From Acinetobacter rudis (GTDB taxonomy: Bacteria; Pseudomonadota; Gammaproteobacteria; Pseudomonadales; Moraxellaceae), in NCBI RefSeq assembly GCF_031157835.1, contig NZ_JAVIDR010000022.1, positions 1 through 61,122 of the forward strand: a DNA stretch of 61,122 bases. The letters run 5' to 3'. A program made the translations under genes and the position numbers. Shown one piece after another: positions 35,552 to 45,348 of the stretch (position 1 is the stretch's first letter; each line of letters starts with the position of its first letter). The notes beneath the pieces are model-generated. The model was not told the DNA's origin, did not search any database, and was given only the letters and a program-made list of their open reading frames with translations.

Positions 35552-36346
35552 CTACATTTTTCTTAAAGTGAGGATTTGTTCACTTCGACCAAATACACCA
35601 AAGTCATCATGTAACACTGAACTGGTTAAGCCAATACCATCATCACCATATTGTTGCTGAGTTTCTAATCCCAACCAACGTCCACGGGGCATACGCAACA
35701 AGTGAATTTGCAAATCTAAATTAGGAAATGCCCAAGACAAATCAGGTAGACGAGGCACAATACCATTGGCTGTGTCCAACATACCCATCAGATGTACAAA
35801 ATCAGAAGTGGCCTGCCCCTCAACCATGTCAACATCGGTATTTAACCAAACAATTCCTTTACCTGCACGATGCGTGCTTGGCTCAACCTGAGATTTAACT
35901 GTTTGAATAAACTTACCATCCCAATTACCTAAAATATTTTGCACAGGCAAATGAGTTGGACGTTGCTGTACAGCATCTTCAATACCCATTACTGCTGTTG
36001 AATCTTGTGTCATCATGCGCCAAACACGGGCTATGATGCAGTCCTTACCCTGCGCACTCATCGTTGCCTCAACCAACTCTATGGTACGCCCAGCGCGAAT
36101 TACTCGGGTATTAATCTCAAAATCTGTTGCAGGAATTAAACCTAAAATATCAAAACTAATCCGTCCAATACGCATTTCTGGGCGTGGCTGAAATTGTTCA
36201 AGTTCAGCACACATTACACCAGAAGCTGCCGCCATATGCTGTTCATGTGGGTTCCATGCTCCCTGTACCAATTCGGTACAGCGGTATTGGCTTACTTGAC
36301 CATATTCAGTATGTTGACGAGAAAGCAGTTGATAGTATGAAGACAT
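35552..36346 (-). CDS. Acyl-CoA thioesterase-like double-hotdog protein
   Basis: A 264-residue protein of the TesB-like/4HBT_3 thioesterase family. The N-terminal hotdog half has the pattern GAWNPHEQHMAAASGVMCAELE (beginning near residue 29, split by the conserved small residues). The C-terminal half has DFVHLMGMLDTANGI and PRGRWLGLETQQ (about 218-229). It lies 98 bases after paaY on the same strand, beyond a strong hairpin. The paa operon here lacks the usual PaaI thioesterase, so this protein might relieve CoA trapping in the pathway; that is inference from position. Confidence 0.7.
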   Translation of the reverse strand: MSSYYQLLSRQHTEYGQVSQYRCTELVQGAWNPHEQHMAAASGVMCAELEQFQPRPEMRIGRISFDILGLIPATDFEINTRVIRAGRTIELVEATMSAQGKDCIIARVWRMMTQDSTAVMGIEDAVQQRPTHLPVQNILGNWDGKFIQTVKSQVEPSTHRAGKGIVWLNTDVDMVEGQATSDFVHLMGMLDTANGIVPRLPDLSWAFPNLDLQIHLLRMPRGRWLGLETQQQYGDDGIGLTSSVLHDDFGVFGRSEQILTLRKM

Positions 36347-36396
36347 ATGAATAAATCCTTTTATAAATCAAAAACGTCAAAATGATCATAACAGCT

Positions 36397-36426
36397 GCGG
36401 CCACTGACATAAATGTTAGTGGCCGC
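36397..36426 (-). repeat. 13-pair GC-rich hairpin after paaY
   Basis: GCGGCCACTGACA (36397-36409) pairs with TGTTAGTGGCCGC (36414-36426), with one G-T wobble and a TAAA loop. It follows paaY by about 18 bases on the minus strand. No T-run follows directly, so it may protect the 3' end of the paa mRNA rather than terminate it by itself. Confidence 0.7.
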
Positions 36427-36443
36427 TACGGTCATTATTGAGT

Positions 36444-37046
36444 TTAAATAGAATCTGCTTTGATTTTGTATTGCACATCAAAATCAAGATAACTTCGACG
36501 TGTAGCATGTTCTTTAGTTAAAGGTTTAACTTCTTGGAGGGTATTTAAACAACGTGAAGTTAAATTAATATATTGCTCAGTACCCTTGCTCTTCCATACT
36601 TTTTCAGCTTCTGACAATTCACGTACAACCTTGGCAGGGCTCCCCATTGCAAGGACATTGGCAGGAATAATATCTTTGGTTTTAACCAAGCTATTGGCAC
36701 CAATAATACTATTTTCACCAATTTCAACATAATCCAAAATTACACTGTTCATGCCAACTAAGACATTTCGACCAATATGGCAGCCATGTAAAATAGCACC
36801 ATGACCAATATGTCCCATTTCTTCTACTAAGGTAATACTTTGAGGAAAACCATGAATAGTACAATTATCTTGTACATTTGCATTGGAACGAATATGAATA
36901 CGTCCAAAATCGGCTCTTAATGCAGCAAAGGGACCAATATATGCTCCCGACTCCACAATAACATCACCAATCAAAACAGCAGTAGGATGCACAAAAGCAT
37001 CTGGACTAACAACAGGGATTACTCCATCTATGGCATAACACGGCAT
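36444..37046 (-). CDS. paaY: PaaY, hexapeptide-repeat thioesterase of phenylacetate catabolism
   Basis: A 200-residue left-handed beta-helix protein of the gamma-carbonic anhydrase class, with hexapeptide repeats across about residues 12-145. The metal-binding histidines are expected in NCTIHGF, MGHIGHGAILHGCHIG (about 66-100). In E. coli, PaaY is a thioesterase that hydrolyses dead-end CoA esters such as 2-hydroxycyclohepta-1,4,6-triene-1-formyl-CoA and assists control by PaaX. It starts two bases after the paaX stop codon, so the two are coupled, as in other paa clusters. It is the last paa gene of the leftward operon. Confidence 0.92.
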   Translation of the reverse strand: MPCYAIDGVIPVVSPDAFVHPTAVLIGDVIVESGAYIGPFAALRADFGRIHIRSNANVQDNCTIHGFPQSITLVEEMGHIGHGAILHGCHIGRNVLVGMNSVILDYVEIGENSIIGANSLVKTKDIIPANVLAMGSPAKVVRELSEAEKVWKSKGTEQYINLTSRCLNTLQEVKPLTKEHATRRSYLDFDVQYKIKADSI

Positions 37047-37048
37047 AA

Positions 37049-37999
37049 TTAATTCATCATCTCCATATGATTCGCAGTTAATCCAGCAAAACGGCGATAA
37101 AACTGTCCACTAGGTAACGGCATTTCCCCTTCTGCGGTACGCGCAATAGAGAGAAAATATTCATCCGCCAATTCAAAAATACGCTTATAAATATTTAAAG
37201 CTAAATTACGTGCATTTACTGCTGGCCAATCTGTTGGTAATAATTCTAAGGGTAAAGATGGATCTTTCAGTAAAATACGACGATACAGATGGATCAGCAA
37301 AATACGAATTTGAAAAGCTTGTTGTGGGCTTATATCTTCCGATTCGGTTTCAAGCAAATTTGAAATTTCACGAAATTGGTCTAAAAAAACGCTATAACGC
37401 TGCTTAATTTCTTCAATTGGCCAATTGCTATGTAGCATGCGTAGCACAACATCCTCAGAGTTATTAAATAACGCCAAAGTCTGTGCTTGAAATACGACAA
37501 CCTGATCATGCATATCTAGATCAACCAGCAATTTTTGCAGTTGCATTCGATCACAACCAGGATAAGCCATAAGATTGGTTGAAATATTAGAAAATCCCAA
37601 CCACTCTAACTCTTTTTTTAACAGAACCTTATTTTCACCATCTAATGAGGACATTAAAACAAGATCCCAATGATGATCCCATTCACACATTTTTGCATTG
37701 TAAATACGTTGTTCGGCATGAAGGTAACGCGTACGGCTTGGACCTGTAATTCGATAAAAGCTGGTACGCCCCACTTTCTCAGAGTCTAGCCAGCCCCCTT
37801 TTACTGAGCGAAAAACTGCTGTACGCACGGCGCGATCATTAAATCCAAAGTCAGCCATCAACTGAATGAGGCTGGCTAGACTAATACAACCGCCACGATG
37901 CAAAATAGAATCACCAAAGATAGTAGTAATAATTGATGTTCCGCTTAATGGTTCGTTCTCGATGAGTGAATCAATCACTTGTTGTAACTTAGAACCCAT
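37049..37999 (-). CDS. paaX: PaaX, phenylacetyl-CoA-responsive repressor
   Basis: A 316-residue PaaX-family regulator. It has an N-terminal winged-helix region (about 15-85, with SLIQLMADFGFNDRAVRTAVFR) and the typical central KVGRTSFYRIT and WDLVLMSS segments. A long C-terminal part senses phenylacetyl-CoA and binds the promoter until this ligand releases it. The start was set to ATG 37999, with GGTGAG seven bases upstream; the longer frame begins five codons earlier. It is encoded inside the operon it should control, giving autoregulation, and is coupled to paaY. Confidence 0.92.
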   Translation of the reverse strand: MGSKLQQVIDSLIENEPLSGTSIITTIFGDSILHRGGCISLASLIQLMADFGFNDRAVRTAVFRSVKGGWLDSEKVGRTSFYRITGPSRTRYLHAEQRIYNAKMCEWDHHWDLVLMSSLDGENKVLLKKELEWLGFSNISTNLMAYPGCDRMQLQKLLVDLDMHDQVVVFQAQTLALFNNSEDVVLRMLHSNWPIEEIKQRYSVFLDQFREISNLLETESEDISPQQAFQIRILLIHLYRRILLKDPSLPLELLPTDWPAVNARNLALNIYKRIFELADEYFLSIARTAEGEMPLPSGQFYRRFAGLTANHMEMMN

Positions 38000-38046
38000 G
38001 TCTTTCTCACCCATCTCAAGATCTTAAGCAGTAAAACGCCCATCCA

Positions 38047-39336
38047 TTAGGCTGTTTTACGCAGATCAAATACTCGTTTTGCTTTACCTTCTGAGCGAGG
38101 CAAAGTGTTCTCCGGAACAATTTCCACAGTTACCGAAATACCAATCATTATTTTAATATTCCTTTGTAACTGTTGCATCCTTGTTTGTGCTGATAAGTCA
38201 TTATATTGCATCATTTCAGTACGAATATGCAAAGAATCCATATGACCTTTTTTACAAACATGAATTTCATAATTTGGAATCAATTGATCAACTTTTAAAA
38301 TCTGCTCTTCAATTTGAGTTGGAAAAACATTCACGCCACGAATAATCAACATATCATCACTACGTCCAACAATCTTACTCATACGACGCATTGCACAATT
38401 TTCACCAGCATATAATCGAGTAAGATCACGTGTACGATAACGAATCATTGGTAAACCTTCTTTGGTGATTGTGGTAAAAACCAACTCTCCCTCTTCACCA
38501 TCAGCAAGTACTTCCCCAGTCTCAGGATGAATAATTTCTGGATAGAAATGATCTTCCCATATGGTCAAGCCATCTCCCTCACCAATACATTGCATGGCAA
38601 CACCAGGCCCCATAATCTCAGATAAACCATAGATATCAAGTGCACGAATATTTAAACGCTCTTCAATTTCTTGACGTAATTCTTTAGTCCAAGGTTCAGC
38701 CCCAAAAATACCGACTTTTAAGCTAGTATTCTTAGCAGTGCCGAAGTTTTTCTCAAGATTTTCAATGATGTTAACGCAATATGATGGTGTAACCATCAAT
38801 GCTGTTGGTTCAAAGTCTTTAATGAGCTGTACTTGACGGTCTGTCTGCCCACCAGACATTGGAATTACTGTCGCACCCAAACGCTCTACACCATAGTGAG
38901 CACCTAAACCACCAGTGAACAAGCCGTATCCATACGAAACTTGAATGGTGTCTTTAGCGCTTAAACCTGCTCCCTTGAGGCAACGAGCAACAATATCTGC
39001 CCATGTATCAATATCTTTTTGAGTATAACCAACAACTGTCGGTTGGCCTGTTGTACCCGATGATGCATGTACACGCACAATCTTCTCTTTAGGTACAGCA
39101 AACATGCCAAATGGATAGTTATCACGTAAATCTTTTTTGGTGGTAAATGGGAACTTTGCTAAATCGGCCAAACACTGAAAATCATCAGGATGCACACCAG
39201 CTTCATCAAATTTTTGCTTATACACAGGACTATTTTCATAAGCATGCTGCAAGGTCTTTTTTAAACGACGTAATTGCAATGCACGCAGCTCATCAACCGA
39301 GATTTTTTCCACTTGTTCCATGTCTTGTAGTTCCAT
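38047..39336 (-). CDS. paaK: Phenylacetate-CoA ligase
   Basis: A 429-residue adenylate-forming enzyme that makes phenylacetyl-CoA from phenylacetate, CoA and ATP, the committing step of the pathway. It shows the ATP-binding loop SSGTTGQPTVVGYT (about 91-104), DIYGLSEIMGPG (about 235-246) and the C-terminal RSDDMLIIRGVNVFPTQIE region (about 327-345). The start was moved to ATG 39336 (MELQDMEQ), preceded by GGAG, which gives the normal family length. The 38 extra codons of the longest frame overlap the paaJ end region and are not family-like. It lies between paaJ and paaX. Confidence 0.96.
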   Translation of the reverse strand: MELQDMEQVEKISVDELRALQLRRLKKTLQHAYENSPVYKQKFDEAGVHPDDFQCLADLAKFPFTTKKDLRDNYPFGMFAVPKEKIVRVHASSGTTGQPTVVGYTQKDIDTWADIVARCLKGAGLSAKDTIQVSYGYGLFTGGLGAHYGVERLGATVIPMSGGQTDRQVQLIKDFEPTALMVTPSYCVNIIENLEKNFGTAKNTSLKVGIFGAEPWTKELRQEIEERLNIRALDIYGLSEIMGPGVAMQCIGEGDGLTIWEDHFYPEIIHPETGEVLADGEEGELVFTTITKEGLPMIRYRTRDLTRLYAGENCAMRRMSKIVGRSDDMLIIRGVNVFPTQIEEQILKVDQLIPNYEIHVCKKGHMDSLHIRTEMMQYNDLSAQTRMQQLQRNIKIMIGISVTVEIVPENTLPRSEGKAKRVFDLRKTA

Positions 39337-39406
39337 TGCGACTCTCCATTCTTTCATATCCATATAGGCCATAAGTCTATATGCCCTTCTCATGGCCTTT
39401 TTATTT

Positions 39407-40618
39407 TTACATTGCACGTTCCAAAATAAGTGCGACACCTTGACCCACACCTACACACATCGTACACAGCGCATAACGCCCCTGACGACGCTGTAGCTCA
39501 TGTGCAGCCGTTATAACCAAGCGACTACCGCTCATTCCAAGTGGATGTCCTAAAGCAATTGCACCACCATTTGGATTAATACGTGCATCATCGTCTTTTA
39601 GCCCTAATTCACGGATTACCGCTAAAGACTGTGAAGCAAAAGCTTCATTGAGTTCAATGACATCCATTTGCTCGAGGCTTAAGCCCGTTTGCTTTAAAAG
39701 CTTAAGCACTGCAGGCACAGGGCCTATACCCATATATTTAGGTTCCACACCTGCACTGGCTATTGCCACCACTTTGGCCAACACAGGAAGGCCATGTTGC
39801 TCTGCAAAAGTTCGGCTTGCCAATAACATACAAGCAGCGCCATCATTTACACCGGAAGCATTTCCAGCAGTTACTGTACCGCCATCAACACGAAATGGTG
39901 TTTTTAATCGAGCTAAACTCTCTAAATCAGTATCTGCACGAGGATGCTCATCTTGCGAAAAAACAATTGTTCTTTTCTTTGCATCTACCAGTGTTACAGG
40001 CAAAATTTCAATATTGAAAATACCATCTTGCTGCGCTTTAGCTGTTTTTTGTTGGCTGTTAAAGGCAAATAAATCTTGGTCTATACGATTGATTTGATAC
40101 TTCTCAGCTACATTTTCAGCGGTTTCTGGCATGCTATCCACACCATAAGCTGCTTTAAGCTTTTTATTGATAAAGCGCCAACCAATAGTCGTATCAAAAA
40201 TTTCTGGTGTGCGACTAAAAGCTGTTGTTGGTTTAGATTGTACAAATGGAGCACGGCTCATCGACTCAACCCCACCAGCCAACATAAACTGCGCCTCACC
40301 AGCTTTAATTGCACGTGCAGCTAACCCAACAGCATCCAAACCTGAGGCACATAACCGGTTTACTGTAAGTGCTGGGACATGCTCAGGTAAACCTGCCAAC
40401 AAAACAGCCATACGAGCAACATTTCGGTTATCTTCCCCTGCTTGATTGGCACAACCTAAAATCACCTCATCAAGCTCAGCCCAAGGTAAATTTGGATATT
40501 TATTCTTTAAATGTGCTATAGGCAATGCAGCCAAATCATCAGCGCGTACAGTACTTAATGCACCAGCATAGCGGCCAATTGGCGTACGGATTGCATCACA
40601 AATATAGACTTGTTCCAT
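39407..40618 (-). CDS. paaJ: 3-oxoadipyl-CoA / 3-oxo-5,6-dehydrosuberyl-CoA thiolase
   Basis: A 403-residue thiolase closely resembling PaaJ/PcaF. Catalytic residues are the nucleophilic cysteine in NRLCASGLDAV (about 91), the histidine in GGAIALGHPLGMSG (about 356) and the second cysteine in CTMCVGVGQG (about 387-390). It cuts acetyl-CoA from the ring-opened C8 and the C6 intermediates, giving succinyl-CoA in the last round. The start was set to ATG 40618, with AAAGGA nine bases upstream; two further ATGs lie directly before it. Gene order paaH-paaJ without an intervening paaI differs from E. coli. Confidence 0.95.
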   Translation of the reverse strand: MEQVYICDAIRTPIGRYAGALSTVRADDLAALPIAHLKNKYPNLPWAELDEVILGCANQAGEDNRNVARMAVLLAGLPEHVPALTVNRLCASGLDAVGLAARAIKAGEAQFMLAGGVESMSRAPFVQSKPTTAFSRTPEIFDTTIGWRFINKKLKAAYGVDSMPETAENVAEKYQINRIDQDLFAFNSQQKTAKAQQDGIFNIEILPVTLVDAKKRTIVFSQDEHPRADTDLESLARLKTPFRVDGGTVTAGNASGVNDGAACMLLASRTFAEQHGLPVLAKVVAIASAGVEPKYMGIGPVPAVLKLLKQTGLSLEQMDVIELNEAFASQSLAVIRELGLKDDDARINPNGGAIALGHPLGMSGSRLVITAAHELQRRQGRYALCTMCVGVGQGVALILERAM

Positions 40619-40639
40619 GTTCATCATTCCTTTGCTTGT

Positions 40640-42145
40640 TTAAGCACATGCGGTGCGTTGCTGAGCAACATATTGTTTTAAATACAAACTTGGGCGATAT
40701 TTTTCTTCAGCATAAATCTGATACAAATGCTCAAGACAATCTAAAATATATTGCGCTCCTATTTGTGCCATCCACTCAAATGGACCTTGAGGATAATTAA
40801 CCCCATAACGCATAGCGCGATCAATATCCTCACAACTTGCAATACCATGTAGTGCTGCTTCACAGGCTTCATTAATCAGAAGAGCAATTGTTCTGAGTGT
40901 TAGCATACCTGGATGGTCTTTAATCCAAAGTACAGATAAATTTAAACTTGCAAAAAAAGCGTCCACGACTCTACGATCATCTGCATCACAAGCATGGGTA
41001 TGGCTCAGTACTACACTCTTGGCCCGATTAAAATCTGCATGCCAATCCATCAACACCACTTTTTCATTGCCATAGCTTAAATCAGCCGACTCACCTTGGC
41101 TCAGTTGCAAGCGAATCGCCCCAATCTGTAAATAATCCTGAGTTGCAACGTGTATAGACTGCTTATAACGCTGTTGTATTCGTGCGATCCATGTTGGCAT
41201 ATTGCGCCAGTGACCATAGAGCTGAACAGTTTGCTCAAACTGCTGTAATTCAACAGGCTCAAGGCTTAACTGGGTAGTCTTATTGCCACTATAATCATAA
41301 AAACCCTGACCACTTTTACGTCCAAAGCAGCCAGCATCAACCAATTCTTTTTGTACCAAACTTGGTCTATAACGAGGTTCAGCAAAAAAAGCCCGATACA
41401 CACTTTCTGTCACTGAAAAGTTAACATCTTGGCCAATCAAATCGGTTAATTCACAAGGCCCCATTGCAAAGCCACCACATTCTTTAATGGCATAATCCAA
41501 ACAATCAAATTGAGTGACTTGTTCTTGCAAAGCACGAAACCCTTCGGCATAAAATGGTCGTGCAATACGGTTAACAATAAAACCAGGAGTAGACTTGGTG
41601 AGCACAGGTACTTTGCCCCACTTTAACATCAATGTCTTCAAGCTTTGACACAGCTGTGCTGGTGTTTTAAGCCCCTGCACAATCTCAACCAATTTCATTA
41701 CTGGTGCTGGATTGAAAAAATGTAAACCAACCACGCGCTCAGGTTGAGGCACATGGGCTGCAATTGCCGTGACTGAAATTGATGACGTATTACTTGCCAA
41801 AATCGTTGTTGCAGAACAGATGGTTGCGAGTTGTTGAAACAGGGCTTGTTTAGGCTCAAGTTTTTCAACAATCGCTTCAATAACCAGATCAGCGGTTTCT
41901 AAAGACTGAATATCTTCAACCACATGTAAACGAGCAAAAGCTTGAGTTGCATCTTGTGTACTGATTTTATTCTTAGCCACCAACTTATCTATAGTGGTTC
42001 GTAATCCTGCAACTGCGACTTTAAGTTTGTCAGTATCTAAATCATAAATAAAAGTCTGATGACCATTGAGCATAGCCAATTGAGCAATACCAATGCCCAT
42101 TGTGCCAGATCCGATCACTGCAATTTTGGCCTGAGTTAAATCCAT
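40640..42145 (-). CDS. paaH: 3-hydroxyadipyl-CoA dehydrogenase
   Basis: A 501-residue member of the 3-hydroxyacyl-CoA dehydrogenase family that oxidises 3-hydroxyadipyl-CoA with NAD+. The NAD-binding motif is [12 protein letters not shown] (about 11-22), and the catalytic core is [17 protein letters not shown] (about 141-157) with a conserved His-Glu pair. It has two C-terminal dehydrogenase domains. The first contains [18 protein letters not shown] (split across about 187-204), and the second ends with the FEWMAQIG segment. The double C-terminal domain and length agree with PaaH/PaaC-type enzymes of phenylacetate pathways. Confidence 0.95.
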   Translation of the reverse strand: MDLTQAKIAVIGSGTMGIGIAQLAMLNGHQTFIYDLDTDKLKVAVAGLRTTIDKLVAKNKISTQDATQAFARLHVVEDIQSLETADLVIEAIVEKLEPKQALFQQLATICSATTILASNTSSISVTAIAAHVPQPERVVGLHFFNPAPVMKLVEIVQGLKTPAQLCQSLKTLMLKWGKVPVLTKSTPGFIVNRIARPFYAEGFRALQEQVTQFDCLDYAIKECGGFAMGPCELTDLIGQDVNFSVTESVYRAFFAEPRYRPSLVQKELVDAGCFGRKSGQGFYDYSGNKTTQLSLEPVELQQFEQTVQLYGHWRNMPTWIARIQQRYKQSIHVATQDYLQIGAIRLQLSQGESADLSYGNEKVVLMDWHADFNRAKSVVLSHTHACDADDRRVVDAFFASLNLSVLWIKDHPGMLTLRTIALLINEACEAALHGIASCEDIDRAMRYGVNYPQGPFEWMAQIGAQYILDCLEHLYQIYAEEKYRPSLYLKQYVAQQRTACA

Positions 42146-42169
42146 TTTAGCTATCCTTTTCTTTACGCC

Positions 42170-42961
42170 TTACTGCCCTTTAAATTTCGGCTCACGTTTT
42201 TGCATAAAGGCTTGTACGCCTTCACGATAGTCATCAGAGCGACCCGCAATACGTTGTAGATCACGTTCTAGAGTCAGTTGTTCTTGTAAACTATGATCGC
42301 TTGACTGATGTAATGCTTTTTTAATCAAAGACAAACCAAAGGTCGGTTGCTTCGCCAAATGCTCCGCCAACTGCTGTACCTTCTCTTGCAGCTGTGTGTC
42401 TTCCACGACATCCCAGATCATGCCAATCTCTTTGGCCTTTTCGGCAGAAAGCTTATCGCCCAATAGAGCCAACCCCATAGCGCGCGCATGCCCAACTGCT
42501 CGTGGTAAAAACCACGTTCCACCAGAATCGGGAACCAAACCTAAACGACAAAATGCTTGTACAAAATTTGCCGATTGAGCAGCAATAACAATGTCACAGG
42601 CCAAGGCAATATTGGCACCTGCACCAGCAGCAACACCATTAACCGCACAAATCACTGGTTTTGGCATATTGACAATTGTTTGAATCAACGGGTTGTAAAA
42701 TTTTTCAATCGACACGCCAAGATCAGGTGCATCAGCATGAGGATCTACAACACGATCCCCCAAGTCTTGACCAGCACAAAAACCACGCCCTTCACCACTG
42801 ATCACAACACAACGTATTTCAGGATCTTTACTCCATGCTTTTAATACTTGTGCGACCTCTTGATGCATTTGTACGTTAAAACTGTTGAGTTGTTTGGGGC
42901 GATTAAGACGTAAATAACCCACGGCCTGTTTTACATCAACCAATATGCTTTGATAATCCAT
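42170..42961 (-). CDS. paaG: 1,2-epoxyphenylacetyl-CoA isomerase (PaaG)
   Basis: A 263-residue crotonase-fold enzyme that isomerises the ring 1,2-epoxide of phenylacetyl-CoA to the oxepin. The oxyanion-hole regions are GRGFCAGQDL (about 58-67) and NGVAAGAGANIA (about 108-119). The isomerase-type catalytic aspartate sits in LVPDSGGTW (about 141-149), where hydratases have glutamate. The C-terminus is KREPKFKGQ. The single-base overlap with the upstream paaF stop/start (position 42961) shows tight coupling within the operon. Confidence 0.93.
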   Translation of the reverse strand: MDYQSILVDVKQAVGYLRLNRPKQLNSFNVQMHQEVAQVLKAWSKDPEIRCVVISGEGRGFCAGQDLGDRVVDPHADAPDLGVSIEKFYNPLIQTIVNMPKPVICAVNGVAAGAGANIALACDIVIAAQSANFVQAFCRLGLVPDSGGTWFLPRAVGHARAMGLALLGDKLSAEKAKEIGMIWDVVEDTQLQEKVQQLAEHLAKQPTFGLSLIKKALHQSSDHSLQEQLTLERDLQRIAGRSDDYREGVQAFMQKREPKFKGQ

Positions 42962-43734
42962 TACACACCTTTAAAATTTGCTTTTCTTTTCTCAAAAAAA
43001 GCCGTTATGCCTTCATGACGATCTTGTGTTGCAGCGAGCCAGACAAAATTTTGGCGTTCTAGTTTTAAACCTTGTGACAAACTGGTTTCAGCAATACTTT
43101 TTACAGACTGCTTAATCACCCCAATGGCAAGAGGCGCCTTTTGAGCAATGCTCTCAGCCAGCTCTATGGCATATTGCACTGTCAATGCCGTTGGTGTGAT
43201 TTGACAACAAATCCCATGTTGTAAAGCCTGTTGAGCCGAGATCATTTCACCAGTCATGGCCCAACGCATTGTGAGTTGTTGTCCAACTAAGCGACCTAAG
43301 CGCTGTGTCCCACCGGCACCAGGTAACATGCCTAAATTAATCTCTGGTAAGGCAAACTGTGCATTTTCACCGCAAATAACAATATCGGCATGAAGAACCA
43401 GCTCAAATCCTGCACCTAGCGCATAACCATTTACAGCAACAATCAATGGCTTACTAAACTGATCAATCACCTGCCACAACTGAGGGCGAATATCTGCCCG
43501 CAAAGCAACAGCATCCATTTGTGCCAACTCAGCCAAATCTGCACCTGCTGCAAAGCACTGTAGATTACCTGTTAATACCACTGCTTTAATTTGTGGATTC
43601 GCCTGTGCTTGCTGTAATTGTTCACCTAAACACTGCAAGGTCGCATTGTTCAAAGCATTACGTTTTTCTGGACGATTCAAGGTTAATAAAACGACTCCAG
43701 CACTAGGCTGTGTTGCTTGTATGAGCATTTCCAT
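42961..43734 (-). CDS. paaF: 2,3-dehydroadipyl-CoA hydratase (PaaF)
   Basis: A 257-residue enoyl-CoA hydratase of the crotonase fold. The oxyanion loops are LQCFAAGADLAEL (about 57-69) and NGYALGAGFEL (about 101-111). The hydratase glutamates lie in GYALGAGFEL and PEINLGMLPGAGGTQRL (about 132-148), the usual E-x19-20-E pattern. It hydrates 2,3-dehydroadipyl-CoA to 3-hydroxyadipyl-CoA, the PaaH substrate. The terminal KRKANFKGV is typical of PaaF. It is paralogous to the adjacent paaG. Confidence 0.93.
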   Translation of the reverse strand: MEMLIQATQPSAGVVLLTLNRPEKRNALNNATLQCLGEQLQQAQANPQIKAVVLTGNLQCFAAGADLAELAQMDAVALRADIRPQLWQVIDQFSKPLIVAVNGYALGAGFELVLHADIVICGENAQFALPEINLGMLPGAGGTQRLGRLVGQQLTMRWAMTGEMISAQQALQHGICCQITPTALTVQYAIELAESIAQKAPLAIGVIKQSVKSIAETSLSQGLKLERQNFVWLAATQDRHEGITAFFEKRKANFKGV

Positions 43735-43745
43735 GGCTGAGCCTA

Positions 43746-44807
43746 TTAATCGTCAAAACTAATACGAACATTCGAGCTTTTCGGTAAAGCCTGACAACTC
43801 AACACATAGCCTTTTGCAACTTCATCAGCTTCCAAACTATAGTTAATTGCCATATCCACTTCACCTTCAAGTACCTTACAACGACACGTTGCACACACTC
43901 CACCTTTACAGGCGTAAGGTAAATCAGCGCCAGCACGCAATGCTGCATCTAAAATGCTGTCATCTTCTGCCTCAACATCAACCATTAATTCACGGCCGTC
44001 GAGCACAATACTCACTTTTTCAAGTTGACGATTTAGATCAGATTCTGTACTGCGCTTTTTCGTACTTCCAGTATTAAAGCGTTCAGTATGAATTTTGCTG
44101 GCATCAATGCCATATTCAGGCAAAACAGACTCAACTGCTTGCATCATTTCCTCTGGACCACAGGCAAAACAATGCTCAAAATCAGCGTCAAGGACTTGAT
44201 GCTCAAGTAACTGTTTGAGTTTGTCCTGATCAATGCGACCATTCATCAACTCGCTATCATTCATTTCACGAGAAAAGATGTTGATCAATTGAAAACGTTC
44301 TTTGAACTGATCTTTTAAATCCATGATCTGTTCTGAGAACATGGTTTGTTTCCATGAGCGATTACCATAGAGTAATGTAAATTTAGCGTCCTCTTGCTCA
44401 TGAAGCACTGCTTTTAAAATAGATAAAATTGGCGTAATACCACTGCCTGCTGCCACACCTAAATAGTTTTTACCCCCCACTTGCGCTGCTTTTTTAAAGA
44501 ACACACCTTGCGGAGGCATCACTTCAAGCACATCACCCACTTTGAGCATACTATTTGCCCAACTCGAAAACTGACCTTGATCCAGTTTTTTTACAGCAAT
44601 GCTGATATCTTCTTGTGGAGCATAACTGCAAATTGAATAACAACGGCGAATTTCACCTGCATCAGTTTGATGGCGGATCGTTAAATGTTGTCCTGGTTGA
44701 AACTCAAACTGTGCTTGTAATTCAGGCGCAACTTCAAATGATATACAAATTGCTTGTGGTGTTTGTGCCGCAATATTTTTAACTTTTAACGGAATAAAAT
44801 GGCTCAT
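43746..44807 (-). CDS. paaE: Phenylacetyl-CoA epoxidase reductase subunit
   Basis: A 353-residue iron-sulfur flavoprotein that passes electrons from NADPH to the PaaABC(D) epoxidase. The N-terminal ferredoxin-reductase FAD domain has RRCYSICSY (about 55-63), and the NAD(P) domain has GVAAGSGITPILS (about 116-128). The C-terminal plant-type [2Fe-2S] domain has the cysteine pattern YACKGGVCATCRC (about 298-310) with a fourth cysteine in LSCQAL near the end. All four cluster cysteines are present. It sits between paaD and paaF as in all known paa operons. Confidence 0.96.
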   Translation of the reverse strand: MSHFIPLKVKNIAAQTPQAICISFEVAPELQAQFEFQPGQHLTIRHQTDAGEIRRCYSICSYAPQEDISIAVKKLDQGQFSSWANSMLKVGDVLEVMPPQGVFFKKAAQVGGKNYLGVAAGSGITPILSILKAVLHEQEDAKFTLLYGNRSWKQTMFSEQIMDLKDQFKERFQLINIFSREMNDSELMNGRIDQDKLKQLLEHQVLDADFEHCFACGPEEMMQAVESVLPEYGIDASKIHTERFNTGSTKKRSTESDLNRQLEKVSIVLDGRELMVDVEAEDDSILDAALRAGADLPYACKGGVCATCRCKVLEGEVDMAINYSLEADEVAKGYVLSCQALPKSSNVRISFDD

Positions 44808-44830
44808 GGTTGATTTCCTTATCCATTAAT

Positions 44831-45331
44831 TTAAATACATTTAAAATAATCAAATGGCTCTAGACAGCTTTGGCAATGGTATAGTGCTTTACATGCTGTG
44901 GAACTAAATTCACTCAATATACGAGTATCTTGACTCAGGCAATGTGGACACGGCACGCCATCGGTCAATGCTACGTGCGTACCACAGTGCTGCGCTTCAC
45001 CCTGTGGAGGTGCAATACCATATGCTTGTAGTTTTTTCTTACCTGATTCCGACATCCAATCTGTAGTCCATGCCTCTGACAAATCAACAAGCACTTGAAC
45101 CGGTGTCATGCCTTCAGCAGCCAATGCCTCAACAATTTGTGTTTTGAGTAAATCTACTGCAGGACAGCCACTATAAGTTGGTGTTAACCGCACCACGATT
45201 TCATCTTTTGGATTGAGCTCAATGCCTCGAACCATACCAAGATCCAAAATCGACAACACAGGAATCTCTGGATCAGCAACTTGTTCTAGAATTTTCCAAC
45301 ATCGCTCAACACAATGATCAATTGTTTGCAT
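44831..45331 (-). CDS. paaD: PaaD, epoxidase Fe-S assembly/accessory protein
   Basis: A 166-residue protein of the MIP18/SufT-like (DUF59) group. The N-terminal half has the DPEIPVLSILDLGMVRG signature (about 22-38). The C-terminal part holds a cysteine-rich zinc-ribbon-like region with CGTHVALTDGVPCPHC (about 116-131) and YHCQSC near the end. PaaD is needed for maturation of the epoxidase iron centre. The start was set to ATG 45331, preceded by AAGGAG; the longest frame starts eight codons earlier, inside paaC. It follows paaC by 17 bases. Confidence 0.93.
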   Translation of the reverse strand: MQTIDHCVERCWKILEQVADPEIPVLSILDLGMVRGIELNPKDEIVVRLTPTYSGCPAVDLLKTQIVEALAAEGMTPVQVLVDLSEAWTTDWMSESGKKKLQAYGIAPPQGEAQHCGTHVALTDGVPCPHCLSQDTRILSEFSSTACKALYHCQSCLEPFDYFKCI

Positions 45332-45348
45332 GACACAGCTCCTTGTCA

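Noticed and set aside
39337..39450. 38-residue N-terminal extension of PaaK
   Set aside because: The extension is not PaaK-like, it reaches into the paaJ end region, and a good Shine-Dalgarno sequence supports the internal start.
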